DNA of 64,000 nt from Bettongia penicillata ogilbyi (Eukaryota > Chordata > Mammalia > Diprotodontia > Potoroidae), in the NCBI GenBank assembly GCA_023548195.1, contig JAJHZJ010000221.1, positions 2,276,001 through 2,340,000 on the forward strand, read 5' to 3'. Every line of letters starts with the position of its first letter. The first letter of the stretch is position 1. Below the pieces are notes generated by a model. The model did no database searches, was not told where the DNA came from, and saw nothing but the letters and a program-made list of their open reading frames with translations. Made by a program: the position numbers and the translations under genes. This document shows positions 34,867 to 50,000 of the stretch, piece by piece.

Positions 34867-35005
34867 TCAGTGAAGTCGTTCTAATTTAGCTTGAAGAGAT
34901 TTAAAATTCCCAGTGCTAGCCTGCACTGCTAGTGTTGAGCTCATAGACTGGAGTTCAACAAGATAGCAACAAACAGCATCCATGCAGAGATTTGTAAAAC
35001 GGCGT
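34867..35005 (-). CDS. NUP155: NUP155 terminal coding exon with stop (window exon 23)
   Basis: 139 nt, from [10 protein letters not shown] to [12 protein letters not shown], then TGA at 34869-34867. The acceptor tttttacag lies just beyond an A/T-rich run. The C-terminus matches the human end as I remember it. Confidence 0.96.
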
Positions 35006-38000
35006 CTGTAAAAAAAAAAAAGAAATACAGGTTTATATACTTAGAACCTTGTATACTTACATATACTTAGAAACATCTCCTACATGCCCTTATATCCAGG
35101 GGTTTTTTCCCCCCTTTTTCTTAAATCAGAGGTAAGTCAAAAATAGATGTGCACATGAGGGATAAATGACAAATAATAAAATTTCAGAAAGTAAAATTAG
35201 GGAAATAATCAGTAAAGTTAGATAAATGCAGGCAAGTGTTGCTTTCAAGCTTTTAGGTGCTTTAGGTACATAACAATCATTTGGCAAAAGCGGATACATG
35301 ATCTAAAGAGGGGTCAGAATAGACAGCATATTAGACATTGTTATGCTCATCTCTAAGTCCAGAAATAAAAAAGGGGAGAAAATGGGGAAAAACAAGCCAA
35401 GGAAATGAATTTTATAGATAATATCCTTCATAATTTATATTAATAAAATTTATGTCAATAAATTTTTCTAAGGTTTTTAAAGTGACCATTTTGAGAATGA
35501 GAATAATGACCAGATGCTTAAAATCAGATGAAATCAGGAATATTTCAGCATTAAAAATGAAAGAGGAACTTAAATTTTGGAGTAGAAGTCCCTAAGATGA
35601 TTTTAGTGAGGTCTATAGTCATGATCTTTAGAAACAAACTAGATTTTTCTTAAGCAGTTTTCAAAATTAAAATAGAACTGCACAGTTCAATGTTATTTCC
35701 CTTCTCTATTTCTTTTTAGTATGTAGAATTAGAGATGTAAATAAAAATCAGGATGAGTACCAGGTTAATAGGTTAATTTGCTAGGTTAATAAGAAAGAGT
35801 GTAAATGTCTAGAATTCACTGTTAACACCTGTTGAGTTTTGTCAACCTGGGTATACATAGCCAGAGCTTAAATGGCCTAGGGCGCTATATTGCTACATGA
35901 TTAGGAGTTATTTTAAAGAGTATGGTACTAAGAAAAGGCTGAAAATACAAGTTTACTTACAAGTAGTCCTCATAAATTTTTAATAATAGAAGAATATTAA
36001 TAGCAAAGCATGAGGCCATGCTTTGTGATTTTTAGTAATTTTTAACAGTTAATTTGCATTGTGTCAAATCGACCCACTTTGGTCAAAAGGAAAAAGCTTT
36101 ACAATTTTTCCCATCTCAAATTCTTACTGCAAGTTTTATCTTAAAAGTTGTAAAACCTTTTGCCATATTGTAACATTCAATAATTTCTGATTACCTCTCA
36201 TAATTAGACACTTGGTTAGGATTCTCAACATATCTAGATAATAATACATGTATACAATCCAAAAGGTGCAAGGGCTTCTTTATCCTAGTCCAGAATGGGT
36301 CCTATAAAGAAAGAAAATCAGCATTTTCATCAGGCATCTAAGTTAGCTAAAGAAGTTAGACTTGCTATCATCATTAACAAGCACTCTGATTGTTCGGAGG
36401 TGTTGCAGCCTGGTGGAGCGTTGATTTGGGAGTTAGGGTTTGAGTCTTAGGTCCACACTTAACTGTCTGTGTAATCTTGGGAAGATCCCAACCTCTCTTT
36501 GGAAATCTCTACCTTTGTATGGACTGTTGTATAGACTGGCTGATGCCCTGATGAGGAAAAGCACAAGGCTGAGTACTAGATATAGCCCTGTCCCTTCTGC
36601 ACTCTCTAACACTAGACAGGCCACACAGTTTCTCCAGTCTGGAGTTTATTAATCTGTTGAAAGGGCAGTATCACTTGCCTTTCCATCTCACAAGGTTGTT
36701 GTGAAGAGCAAATGAGAATACATGTGTGAATATGCTTTTAAAAAGGCAAAATAAAAACTAACAGAAATTTAAGATATTACTATGTCAAAACCATTGCCTT
36801 TTGATCATCAAGAAAATATGTATGGCTCTTATCTTCAGGAGTAAAAGTAAGCAAAACTTTATTAAAATAAAATGTTAATCTAAAGTTTCACTCAATGAAA
36901 AGAATTTTAAGAATGAATAGCTTAAATGGGTTAAACAAAGTAAGTTTGACTCTTTTTTTATTGGAGGGTACTGTCACAACTTGTGCATAATTTTGTAAAT
37001 AATTTGTCTATAATTTGGTTCCAAATATTGCTTATTCCACTCTGAGTTAGAATGCATTTAATTATTAAAAGGTTAGCATACTGAGGAGATAGCACCATTT
37101 GAGCCAATAAGTAAATGAATCTTCTGTGATCCTCTTCTCGCATTTTTCATAGCACTTTGTACTAGAAATCTGTCAAACAAAAGGCAATACATTCCAGTTG
37201 TATTTTCCTTACCCTTGATTTGAACAACTGATCGTATACTTCCAACAGTCTGGGCAGTGGCACTCCTATTTCATGCATTGTCTGTATCACAAATCCTACA
37301 TCCCAGTTCAAGTTACACACTTGCTGCTCTAAGAACTGTACAATAAAATCTAAAAGGGGCGGGGGAGGAAACACAGTAAGAAATTAGGAAGAGTTTTATT
37401 CATTTAGAAGTACGTTTCAAAGAGAAATTTTTAGACTGGAATGTAAGTTACGCTTGAAAAATTAATATCACCTATTTAGAATTAGAAGGTTTTTTTTATG
37501 CCAGTAAAAATTCAATTTATAATTCCTTTTTAAAATTTAAAATTCAATTTTGTTTCACTGTTTCATTTCTGTATTCTCTCCCTTTCCCCTCCCCCACCCT
37601 TTGAGAAGCCAAGAAAAATAAAACCCATTGCAAATATGGTATAGTCACACAAATCAAGTTCCTACATTAGTAATGTCAGAAAGAAAAAGAGACGGGGGAG
37701 AAGGGAGGAAGGAAGGGACAGAAAGAGAGAGGCAGGGAAGAAAATATGCTTCAATCTGTACTCTCAGTTCATCTGGAGATAGCATGTTTCATCACGAGTC
37801 CTTTGGAAATATGGTTGGTCACTGTATTGATCAGAGTATTATTAGGTCTTTCAAAATTGAGTCAAAAGATTATTTCACTGATTTTTCTGAAAGATATCTA
37901 ACAATTCCTCAATTTGACCAAATGATTCAGAATTTAACAAACACAACCACTAAATTGTTATCCATAGAACAATAGTTAGTACTCTCATAAGATGGATAAA

Positions 38001-41000
38001 CACTGCAAATTAATCTTACAGATTAATTAGTATGAATTTTGAAATAAGACTTCTATGGACAAATACTTTCAGATAGGTCTGTGCCTGGTTATCTCAATTT
38101 TTTAGGGCTTTGTGCTCCTGAGGTTAAGATAAACAATTTATCTCTTTTGCTTTAGTTAATTTTTTCTTCCCTTCCCAAAGCCCAGCAAGTCTCATAAATG
38201 AAGGTCAGTGGTCATTCAGACAGGAAATTGGGCAAGAATACAAATCAGTGTAAACTGATCACTCCTATGGGAAATACACAATTCAAACTTAGGTCAAGAA
38301 GATTGTTTTTCTATATTCCTGTAACCAGATTAAAATCAAAAGTTTTAAACTATTCCTGGCCAGGGAGTAAGTAAAAAAATGAGAACAAAAAAAATGCATG
38401 GTTGCCATTAGGCAGGTACTTCATTTTAATTCTAAGAACTTTAACTTTTTATTCCTAAAATGGGCAGGGGGGGCGGGGGATGGTGGTGGTAAAAAATATT
38501 TGGAGACAATGTAAAGTTTTCATGGTGTTGTACAAAAAGCACTCAACTAGAGACTCAAGAGATATGGGACCAAACACTTAATCCCTATGTGACTGTCATC
38601 AAGTTTCTCTACCTTTCTGAAATTTAATGTCCTTGTATGAAAACTGAGAATGACACTCACTTAGGAGGAAATTCCTTTATAAACTTTAAAAATTATACTG
38701 ATGTTTGTTAACCATTACCATACCACCCTACAATGGCACAAATAATCAAAAGTATTAAGTATTTAATAACAAAATGTGTTTTAAGAATTCAATATTCCCC
38801 AAAAGCTCAAATAACTAAAAAAAATTTTCTGCACACTATGAGAAAGATATAAATGAATAAATTAATCATCAATAATTTATATTAAAAAAAAAAGCCACTT
38901 CCAGGTTACATTTTGGACAGATTCAGCCCGAACATCTACAGCTTTTATGTTTGAGTCTGGTACAATGATTATCTGCATTAAAAAATGTGCAAGTTCCTAA
39001 TACAACCCTGAATTCTCAATTAAACACTAGATTTTCTTCAGCATAGTTTTAGTTTATTTTATTATATTTTAATTACCTGAAAATCAAAAAGCAAGTCTAC
39101 CAATCTATAAGCATTTTGTTTACCAGAAGGAATAGCAAATCACATAAAACCTAACTCTCCCACACTATTTCCTATAAATATCATCTTAGCATACTAGCTT
39201 TTCACACTAGAAAGACAAGACATGCAACTGACACAAACAAAATATGGTTCTATCTATAAAGACCAGATGGTCAAATTATATTACTTTATACTTTTTTTTG
39301 TAAATAAGAGGGAATGTTCCTAAATTTTTCTATGTTTTTTTTTTTTACATTCTTTCATCTTTTCTTAAGACTTTTAAAGTAAAGATGCGGCATGGTTGGA
39401 ACCATTTCTCAGAACCATAAAGATATTCCAGAAGTAATGAAGGAAGACATGTAGGCCACTGCATGAAACTGGTTTTGAAATGTACAAAGAAGCTAAGGTG
39501 ATGCTGACTTCATGTCAGGGTAATGATCCTAATCCATACTAGGATGAGCACCCTCCCTCCAGACGTATAGAGTCCAGTAGAGGACAACCAAAAAGCCAGA
39601 TCCTATACTATTTTATAACAATATGGTATGCGTAGATGTTCTTGACCAAAGGGCAAGATGTCATTCAGGGAAAGGAGCAAGTAGGAGATGGCCAAGGCAC
39701 CTTTTCTATGACTTCTAGAACATAAAGAATGTATATGGTCCTCATCAACACCTCGATAATATATAAAAACCCTGCAATTGAAACATTAGTCATCAAAAAA
39801 AACCATTCAAAAGTTGAGTGAGCTTACTGGAGATTGTTCAAGTGGCAAACTGGAAGTTATAGCAACAATGCTCCTCTAGGCCAAAGGTGTCACATATGTG
39901 ACAGTACCAAATGCTGGAAAAGAATCTGACATACATAGGATTACTGGGCAAAAAAAACTGGTCTGCAGCAAATGTGTACCAAAAGTGTACAAAATCCATA
40001 TATTTATGGATTACATTTTGCACATTTTGGATAAATATTTTGCTTTCTCTTATCTGTGCAAATGCACTTTAAAAACCAAATAATTAAAAACAGATATTAT
40101 AATTTTAAGTATATTATAATTTAAATTATATAATTATTAGCACCCTAATAATTATATAATTTAAAGTATAATTTAAGTAAACACTTTTTATCCTATTGTC
40201 TCTATTTTAACTTCCAGATAAAAATAAAACACCCTGCAACAATTAATGCAGCATGAGCCACTGAGGTACTCTGAAATGCCATTCCTTCTTAGAGCTGTAA
40301 CACTGATTGCATCATAGATATAGCAATTATAAGATGTTACTATGGGACTAAAGAAAGAAAAAAATGCAAAAAACTGTTGTAGCAGCTATATGCTAATATT
40401 TATACGCTGTATCTCCAATGTTCACTGCTTACCTAAAGGAAAAAATCGAGGTGTGCCAGCATAAATTTTGCCGAGCAGCACAATTTTCAGACTAAGAGCT
40501 TGCATCCTATCTGAGGAGCTCATTGTCACACTGTCGTTTAATTCTGCAAGAAAGAAAGAAATTTGTCACGTTTACATTCCTTTTAAAAGTAAAAATCTAT
40601 AAAAGTGTCCTAAAAGAAGCCTACCACTGAAACTACGATGAACATTATTAGTAAATTCTGGCCTATTAATGCTAACACTCCTGCCACGGTTTAAGGCAGG
40701 CACCTACTACTCTCACTAGGTGATTTTTCAAAGATAACATTTACAACATGAAAGAAATATAGTATTCTTTGTGGTAAGAATACACCAATATTTAGAGTAA
40801 GTTAAAGTTAGAGAAAGTTAAATTTGTAATTTTGTCAATCTCTATCTCTATGCACTCAGCCATTCATGCAGATATGATTTTACTTGTTCTTGAAGTCTAG
40901 GTAAGTAGCAATCTTCTTCTTCCTTCCAAATCATTTACACATTCTGGTCAGCACATCCAAGCACGCACCTTTCTCTATGATATCTTGCCAAAGTGTCTGT

Positions 41001-44000
41001 ACCAAGATAGGGTCTGAATGGCCAGCACAATGAATTACTGCAAGCTTACACTCTGCAAGTTTGAATGGATCAGCAAATTCTCCATAAAGCTGCGTTAAAA
41101 AAAAAAAGAAACACAAAAGTAAATTAAGTGGCAAAACAGTTAAAAAACAAACAACAGATTTCCAAAGACTATACATGTTAAAAACAATCCAGTGAAACTT
41201 GATCAATACTATTTAAGTTAAATAAAACATACTAATAAGGTCTTTCCCCACCAATCTGAAATATGATGTAGAAAAAATGCCCCTAAGCTGAGACTATCGA
41301 AAGAAAGTCCTACTTTTAAAAAAACTGCTAAGAATTCATTTATTTATTTATCAAGAATAAATCACCCTTCTCAGACAGTTTGGGAAACGACAGTACTAAA
41401 ATAAGGTACTCTAACCAAGAAATACGGCTAATTCAAATTGGAAGGAAAGGTCATGGTCAAAAGTCTGAAAAGTATACAAAAAAAGTGAATGCTTCCAAAA
41501 GAGAGACTGGAGGGTTAGTTTGTATTAAGAGATCTTTATTAAAAAACAAAGCAAAATTAAACAGATTTTCAGTGCTAGACTGTTCCTAAAAGTTGTCAGG
41601 GTATTTTTCACTGACTGAGAGAGTTAACCTGCTTTTTCCAAATAAAGAAATAGTCACCTCTGGAAAAACCATCGAGGTGATTCTGAACCATTAAAACTTT
41701 CCTGGCCTTCAGACTCCAGGGAATCTTTTTTAAGGGAACCCCCCTAAAACCACGTAATCAAAAGCAAACCAAAAATCTTACTTTGCATTTTGGACAAAAC
41801 ATTCTGAAAGCTTTACAACAGTTTTTTCTTTCTTTTTATTACCTTGGTTATGTCCATTAGCTCTGAATCTAGTTGTGAAATTGCATCTTGCACCGAAGAA
41901 TGATGAGAATACTGCCTTTGTAACGTATCTTGTATCTGAAGCTGGATCCTCGCAACCTGATTTTTTAAAAAAGGAATTTTTTTGTAAAATAACAGGGACT
42001 TAAAAGTTCTGAAAGAAAAATAATTAAGAAATAAAATCTTCTAGTAAACCAACAGCTCTTTACCTTATGGATCTCATAAGACCTATTATAATTTCCTGAA
42101 GTTATAGTAAACAAAACAATGCTGCTGTCTTATCGTTTAACTTGCATAACTCCTTAGAGAAAGAAATATGTAAAATTATTAAACAACGGCAACATCTCTT
42201 TTGATAGTTGTGATGTTATTTCATTAGTGCAGAAAGTCACTGCTGCAGAGACAGACAGCTAGGTGGCAGTGGAGGGGGGGGTCTGCCGTAAGGAAGACCT
42301 GCATTTAAAACCAGCATCAGATACTTATTAGCAATGTCACCCTGGGTAAGTCACTTAACCTCTTTGCCTCAGTTTCCTCAAATGTAAAATGGGGAAAACA
42401 ATACCTAACTCACAGGGTTGTTGAGAGGAACACAGGACCAGTATATAAACACTTATTTTCTTCCCCATGTCCCCTTCCACAAAGAGTTACCAATGAGGAA
42501 CTCTATGCAGGTCATCACCTTCTGAGAAATTTAGTCCTGAGAGAGGTGTCTGGAGTGCTAAGAAGTTAAACCCCAAGGTCATAATCAGTATCTGTCAGAC
42601 ACATGACTGGAACCCAGGTCTTCCTGACGTGGAGGCCATAGTACATCTATTACACCACACTATGTACATCTCCATGCTGGTTATATCTAGATAACCCAAA
42701 TGGTTGATTTAAAAAACAAAAAACCCCAGCATTTCTACTGCACTGAAACATGGACAAAAAAAGGAAAGAATAAAATTTGTGGTTTCTACAGAAGCATAAT
42801 TAAATAGTGAGGCAGATGTTTCCTGAAGTAGTATGCAACATAATGAGCAGAAGGTGTGAATGACTCATTTTTCCTTACTTCCATCTTTTCTTCAAGTTCA
42901 TGAAGGAATTCACCATCTGCAGCTATTGATGAAATGGCAGTGGAGCTTTTAGCACTAAGAATGGCACGAGCAATATATTCCAGACGCTGTTGAAGTGAAA
43001 TTTCAGTGCTGAAGGGAAAAAAAAAAGTTGCTTTAAATCAGGTGCCTCAACCTATATGTTGAGGCCCATATGTTAAAATGAAGTAATGTGCCTAAAATGA
43101 ACAGAAAAGGGCATTCTAAACTACTGACAAGTAACTGTGAAAACTCATAGATAGCATTTTCTTATAGCATCCATCTACAAGGTTTTATTATTCATTGTTT
43201 ACCATGGCTAAGCAACTAGCTATGCACTGTGGGGAATCTAAGAGATGTATCAACCTTGGCTCCCAACCTCAAGCAGAGGCTGTATACTAGTCACAGAGAG
43301 TATCAAATATCATAGGGAGCGACTGTGGTAAAGCTTCTATAAATGTTTTCTGAATTAATCACCCTAGCTAATTTCAAACTTCCTAAGACTATTTCTTGAA
43401 GGGATTTTTTCCTTCTATCATTTCTAAAAATTTAAAGGTACATATGAATGAAGTGTTTTATTTTTTAAACAGAGGTTCATGGACAGACGAGGTGCTTCAG
43501 ACTTCTAGTGGCAGCACAAAATATGGGTGTGGGAACTGACAATGATGAAACAATAATATCAGACAGGCCAGATGATGAAGTTAACCCAGCAATGAGGAAA
43601 GGAGTGGCCTGGATGAGCAAGTGATTCTATCTACACAGAACATCCCCAATCACTTGCAGATTTAAAAAAAATTACTATCCTGCATGGATGGCACAATAAG
43701 GAAATGAAACAATACCAAATTTAACTGTTTTCTGTTTCCTATCCTCACAGAAAAGTTTTATTCATTTTCTCTTTTAGACCATTCACTCTATGATTTCATG
43801 TGCCCTTCCATGCACCAAAATCAATATTTAATGTGATAATTACACTAACAAATTTTTTTTTAATACCTATTTCTGAGCATGTCCAAAAGAAGTCACTTAG
43901 GAAAGGAATGGGATGGGATTCCATGACAAACAAAACAATGAGCAGCTCTACTTTTTTACACAACAGGCCCTTGTGGACACTATAAAGGTTACACTGGGTG

Positions 44001-47000
44001 GGTGCTAGTCTTGAATCCTGCCCTAGACATTCACTAAGTCATGTGATCCTGCTCGAATGACCCTTCTCAGCCTCAATTTCTTCTTCAGAATCATAAGGAT
44101 AATAATAGCACCTACCTCTCAGAGATGTAGTAAAGATCAAATGAGATAATGTATGTAAAACGTTTTGCAAATCTTAAAGCACTCTGTATGCGTAAGCTAT
44201 ACACTTAAGATAGATAATTCCTGCAATGCAATGAACATCAATAATGTTGATTCTAGATTAGACAGTCCAGGAATTAACTAGATTTTTTGCTTTAATCTGC
44301 CTTTTAAGTGTCTTCAAAGCTCATTATTTTTTTCTTCCTTTGGCTTCCTCCATTCTTCTCTTCAGATCACTAAGTACAGGCTGCCCTCTCCACCCCCTGG
44401 GAGGCTGGATTTGACAATTTCCACAAAGAACCTGAGCCACTGTGAATGTAAGAGGGCAGGAAGGCTGGACTTAAGTCTGGGGTTCAGGGTGCTCTTAAAG
44501 TAACAAGATGATAGAAAACTTCTTAAGGAAAGAGAATAAACTGACTACTTCTAATAATGTCCTCAAGGTTCTAAAGAGCTTGTTTCATCTTTTCTAAGAG
44601 GTCTGGTCTGGTCCTCTTCCTTGACTCTGCACAGATTTTAGCTCAGCTCTGCCATGTGGAAAGAGGTGCAGCTGTACTTCAATCAGGGAAACCCCAAAAG
44701 GAAAATTCAATAAATACTTCTTTATCTTTTGGGGCTTTCACATCTAGTATACTATCATTTGCTACTCCTTCAGGTGCCATGGCTAAAGATGATACTAAAG
44801 TAGAAAAATATACACAAAATATACACAAAACATAAATTCCCACAAACTACAGAATTTAAAAGCATTATTATTGCTGTGAGAAAAATTTCATCATGTGGCA
44901 CAGGCCAAAAGCTTGGTTGGGCAGATTTCACCACAAACAGGTGAAATCCTGAATAGGCAACCCTAAGGGTATTTTCATCTTTCTAATGTCTTATATATAA
45001 AAGTTGCCTAATAATTCTTGCATTGATTTCCTTTCTCAACAAATCTATCCACTAAAATGGGATTCTGATTACCTACATATTTAATTTATCCAAGCTACTC
45101 ATTTAACAATGAGGGATGAATGCATGCATGATTTGCCTATGGTTCACTGACATTAACATAAAAAAGACTAATTAAAATGGCCAAAATTTATTTAACACAT
45201 ATCTTACATTTACCACATACTACTCACCACTTATATTAACTGAACCACTTGGAGAGGTCATTTGAATAACTGAACATTTAGAATTATATAACAATTAAAA
45301 AGAAATATAGTTAAATTCTTTTTAAGCAAATCCAGGAGTTCTATTTAATAGCTATCAGTAAAGAATATTCTCAGGTGGAGGGTCCTGAAAATAAGTTATT
45401 ACCAACAGAACCACAGGATCCAAGGGTTGGAAGGGGGCTCTGAGGCTGACTAGAGTGGCCTCCACTGGACTCAGAACCTCCTTAACCACAGCCTACAAAA
45501 GACAGAAACCCTGCCTCCAGACTCCAATGAAGGGAAAGCCACTGTCTCCAGAAGCAGGCCAGAAAAACTTGTCTTTATATAACTTACACCTATTGCTCCT
45601 GGTTGTTCCTGTGAGGCCAAGCAGAATAAATCTCTTCCTTTCACTCCCCTCCCTCTTGCCCCTATTTCCATTTGAAAACCTTTCAGGAGTGAGGCCAAGA
45701 GGGGAGAGTAGAAAGATGCATATACTCTAGCGCTTCCCTCCACAGCCCACAAAATATCTGTAAAAAACGACTCTCAACAAATTCCAGAGCAGCAGAACCC
45801 ACAGAACAGAGTGAAAGAGGTTTCTAGCCAAAGGTAATCTAGAAGGTCGACAGGAAAGGTCTATCTCACCAGATGCTGAGCAGAGTGGAACCCAGCCCTG
45901 GTCACACGACACTGGGAGGAACAGGACCTGAACAGACCTTCAGGGAAGAATTTCCCGCAGGAAGGTCCCAGAGCCCTCAACCCACAAGCAACAAAGGAAG
46001 TTCCAGAGGTCATTGTGGGAGGGCTTTCCCAGCTGGGTGAGAGGGGAGCAGGGTCCCTCTAGCAGAGGCAGCAGCAGCAGCATACACAGCTTGGGTCCAC
46101 TGTCCAGGCAGCTCAACTTAAAGCCCCTGGGGGAAAATTAAATAGCCGATCTGAACCTTAGACCTCAGTGGTGGCCCCACCCCCACTCAAAGCCCCTGGA
46201 GGAACTGAGCAGCTAATCTGTATCTCTCAGTCCTGACCACAGTACTGGGGGGAGGAGGAGCACTAGGACCCTCCTCTTAACAAAGGATTCAGAAGTCAAA
46301 TAACTGGCTGGGAAAATGTCCAAAAAAGGGAAAAAAAATAAGATCATAGAAGGTTACTTTCTTGGTGAACAAGAGTCTCCTTCCATCCTTTTGGATAAGA
46401 AAGAAAAGGCATACTGTCAGAGTAAGTCAAGGCTTCTGACTCTAGTACCTCCAAAATGAATGTGAAATGAGTTCAAGCTTTAGAAGTGCTTGAAAAGTGA
46501 GTCAGAAGCTTGCTAAAGAAGAACCAAAAAAAAAATGCTGAGGAAAATAACACCTCTAAAAATAGGCTAACTCAATTGGGAAAAGAGGTTCAAAAGGCCA
46601 ATAAGGAGAAGGCTTTAAAAACCAGAATTAGCCAAACGGAAAAGGAGGTTCAAAAGCTTACTAAACAAAGTAGTTCTTTAAAAGACAGACTGGAATTCAG
46701 GGAAGCTAATGACTCTGAGATAAACCAAGAAGTTAAAAAACAAAACCAAAATATTGAAAAAATAGAAGATAATGTGAAACATCTCACTGGAAAAACAACT
46801 GACCTGGAAAATAGATCCAGGAGAGATAATTTAAAAATTATGAGACTACCTGAAAGTCATGATCAAAAAAAGAGCCTAGACATTATCTTTCATCAAGTTA
46901 TTAAGGAAAATTGCCCTGACATTCTAGAACCAGAGAGCAAAATAAATATTGAAAGAATCCACTGACTACCTCCTGAAAGAGACCTGAAAAGAGACTCTCC

Positions 47001-50000
47001 TAGGAATATTGTGGCCAAATTTCAGAGTTCCCAGGTGAAGGAGAAAATATTGCAAGCAGCTAGAAAGAAACAACTGTATTGTGGAAATACAATCAGGATA
47101 ACACAGGATCTGGCAGATTCTACATTATGGGATTGAAGGGCTTGGAATAGGATATTCCAGAAGCCAAAAGAACTGGGATTAAAACCAAGAATCACCTATC
47201 CAGCAAAACTGAGTATAATACTTCAAGGGAATAAATGGTCCTTCAATGATATAGAAGATATTCAAACATTCATGATGAAAAGACCAGAACTGAATAGAAA
47301 ATTTGACTTTCAAATATAAGAATCAAGAGCAGCATGAAAAGGGAAACAGTAAAGAGAAATCACAGAGGACTTTCTAAAGCTGAACTGTTTACATTCCTAC
47401 ATGGAAAGATAATATTTGTAACTCTTGAGCCTTCTCAGTATCTGGGTAGGTGGAGGCATTACACACACACAGCATGGGTTGAGTTAAATCAGAAGAGATG
47501 ATATCCATAAAAAATAAAATAAGATTAAGGAGTGAGAGAGGAAAATATTGGGAGGAGAAAGGGAGAAATGGAATGGGGCAGACTATCACTCATGAAAGAG
47601 ATAAGGAAAGTCTTTCAATGGAGGAGAATAGGGAGGAGGGGAGAGGGGAAAAGTGAAGCTTACTCTCTTCACATATGGCTTAATGAGGAAATAACATGCT
47701 CAGTCAATTTGGTGTGAAAATCTATCTTACACTACAGGAAAGTAGGGGAGAAGGGGACAAGTGAGGTGAGGGGCATGATGGAAGGGAGGGCAAATGAGAG
47801 AAGGGAGTAACTAGACGCAAACACTTTTGGGAAGGGACAAGGTCAAATGAGAGAACAGGAAAAAAAAAGAGGGAGACAGGATAGGATGGAGGGCAATATA
47901 GTCTTATACAACATAAGTATTATGGAAGTCTTTTGCAAGACAACACATATATAGCCTGTATTGAACTGCTTGCCTTCTCAGTGGGGATGGGGAGGGAGGG
48001 AGGGAGAGAGAGAAAAGTTGGAATTCAAAATATTAGAAATGAATGCTGAGAATTATTATTGCATATAACTGGGAAATGAGAAATACAGGTAAGGGGGTAT
48101 AGAAATTTAACTTGCCCTACAAGAAAAGAGAGAAGATGGGGATAAGGGAAGGGTGGGATGTGATAGAAGGGAGGATACATTGAGGGAAGGGGTAATCAGA
48201 ATGCAAGGTGTTATGGGATGGGGGGAGGGGAGCGATGGGGAGAAAAATTGGAACTCAAAATTTTGTGGAAATGAATGTCAAAATCTAAAAATAAATTAAA
48301 AAAAAATAAAATGCACTAAACACTATAGAAAATAAAAAAAAATAAAGCCTTTCAAATGCTTCAAAACTTCTTTCATGCTCCCAATGAGTCTTCACACTTT
48401 TTCAGACTAAAAAACCCTAATTCATTCAAGCAATCTCATATGGCATATTCTCAAGTCTTTTTAATATCCTGCCTTTTAGAAAGGTTCCTGGTAAGGCCTG
48501 AGTCAGGAAGAGTAGAGTAAAACCTGTTCAGTCATTTTAGCCCCATTTAAGATTTTCCTGGCAGAGATACTGGAGAGATTTGCCATTTCTTCTCCTCTTA
48601 TTTACAGATAAGGAACTGAGGCAAACAGAGGTAAATGATTTGCCCAGGGTTACACAGCTAGTAAGTGTCTAAGGCCAGATCTGAAGTCAAGATGATTCTT
48701 CCTGACTCCAGGCACCTCCTAGCTGTTCATATCTTCATAGACATATAGGAAAAAGGCAAATTTCAGCCAAAGCTACTCCAAGTGACCACGAATCCTAACT
48801 TAGTAGCACCTGAATGAATAACGTTATAGTGTTCTTCTAAAACTTCATTGTCATTTCAGAATTCATGAGATTTTTAATTATTTCTCACACTGAAATAAAA
48901 CCTTTTTCATACCTATGCATATCAGCTAGTTTAGCCAACACTCGAGCGGCATTACTAAAACTCCTGTTCTTCTCAAAGTATCTCCAGAGTAAATCCATAT
49001 AACGAACTTTGTTTTGATCAACCTTGGCCATACGGACCAGATGTGGCTCCAGAAATGGGGAAGCAATCTGGAAGATTTATAAAGTCAGTTAGATTCATTC
49101 ACTAATTGCTGGAAATGTAGACACCACTGAAATAAAATTGCAAAATACACAACATCTTTTAAAGTATAAAGTGCATTAGAAGTGATGCTTTAACAGGTTG
49201 TTCCCTACTGTATTTGAAGCAAGTCATACCCTGACACTTAAAACATAGACAGTTGCATATATATACACATTAACCATTCCTGTCAACACTGAAGATGAGA
49301 ACTTTAACCTAAGTTCCAGACTGAGAAAAGACACAAATCTGTTCCATATTAACAAGTGATAAGAGAACACAATTCCCAATTCTTATACATGTACCCTAAT
49401 ACTAATGAAAAAATTAAAATGTGAAGAAAATCCACTCTTACCTGCAGCAGCTTATCTGCAAGGTCAGCTTGTATCAGCCAGTTGTAAAGAGCAATGCTAA
49501 AAAGTTCATCTTTGGACCGTTGAGCCAACCTAAGCATTTGTTCAAACTAAAGGACAGAAAATATGCAATAAAAATATTGTAAAAATTGACTGATGATTGA
49601 AATTATCTGGTATGTGTATACACACACTGATTTAGTCATAAACATTATTAATAAACAGAAATTTGAGGTTTCTTCAGAGTCTAGAATGTACAGCAGTATA
49701 GTTAACAGCTCTGACACAGTGCAAGTCCACTATATGTTACGGGCACTTCAGGTGCAATTCCCAAGAGATAAGTCAGCCCCAATGCTTCCTACACACCTCT
49801 ACAAACTTGGTTTCAAAAACTGACTCCTTACATGATGTCCTGCTTCTTCGTTGCTCAGCATGTTGGGGTCTGATGACAAAACTGGAGGACCTGGCTTTTT
49901 TGGCACACTAGGAGACTGAGGAGCAGCTTTACTCTGATTGACAAGTTCCTGAAGTGTATCTGTAATGCATTTGTAGCTATTCAACCTGTAAAAGTTTACA

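Noticed and set aside
39380..39780. Possible processed pseudogene in a NUP155 intron
   Set aside because: Some phrases look mRNA-like, but no frame, poly(A) tail or recognisable protein could be supported.
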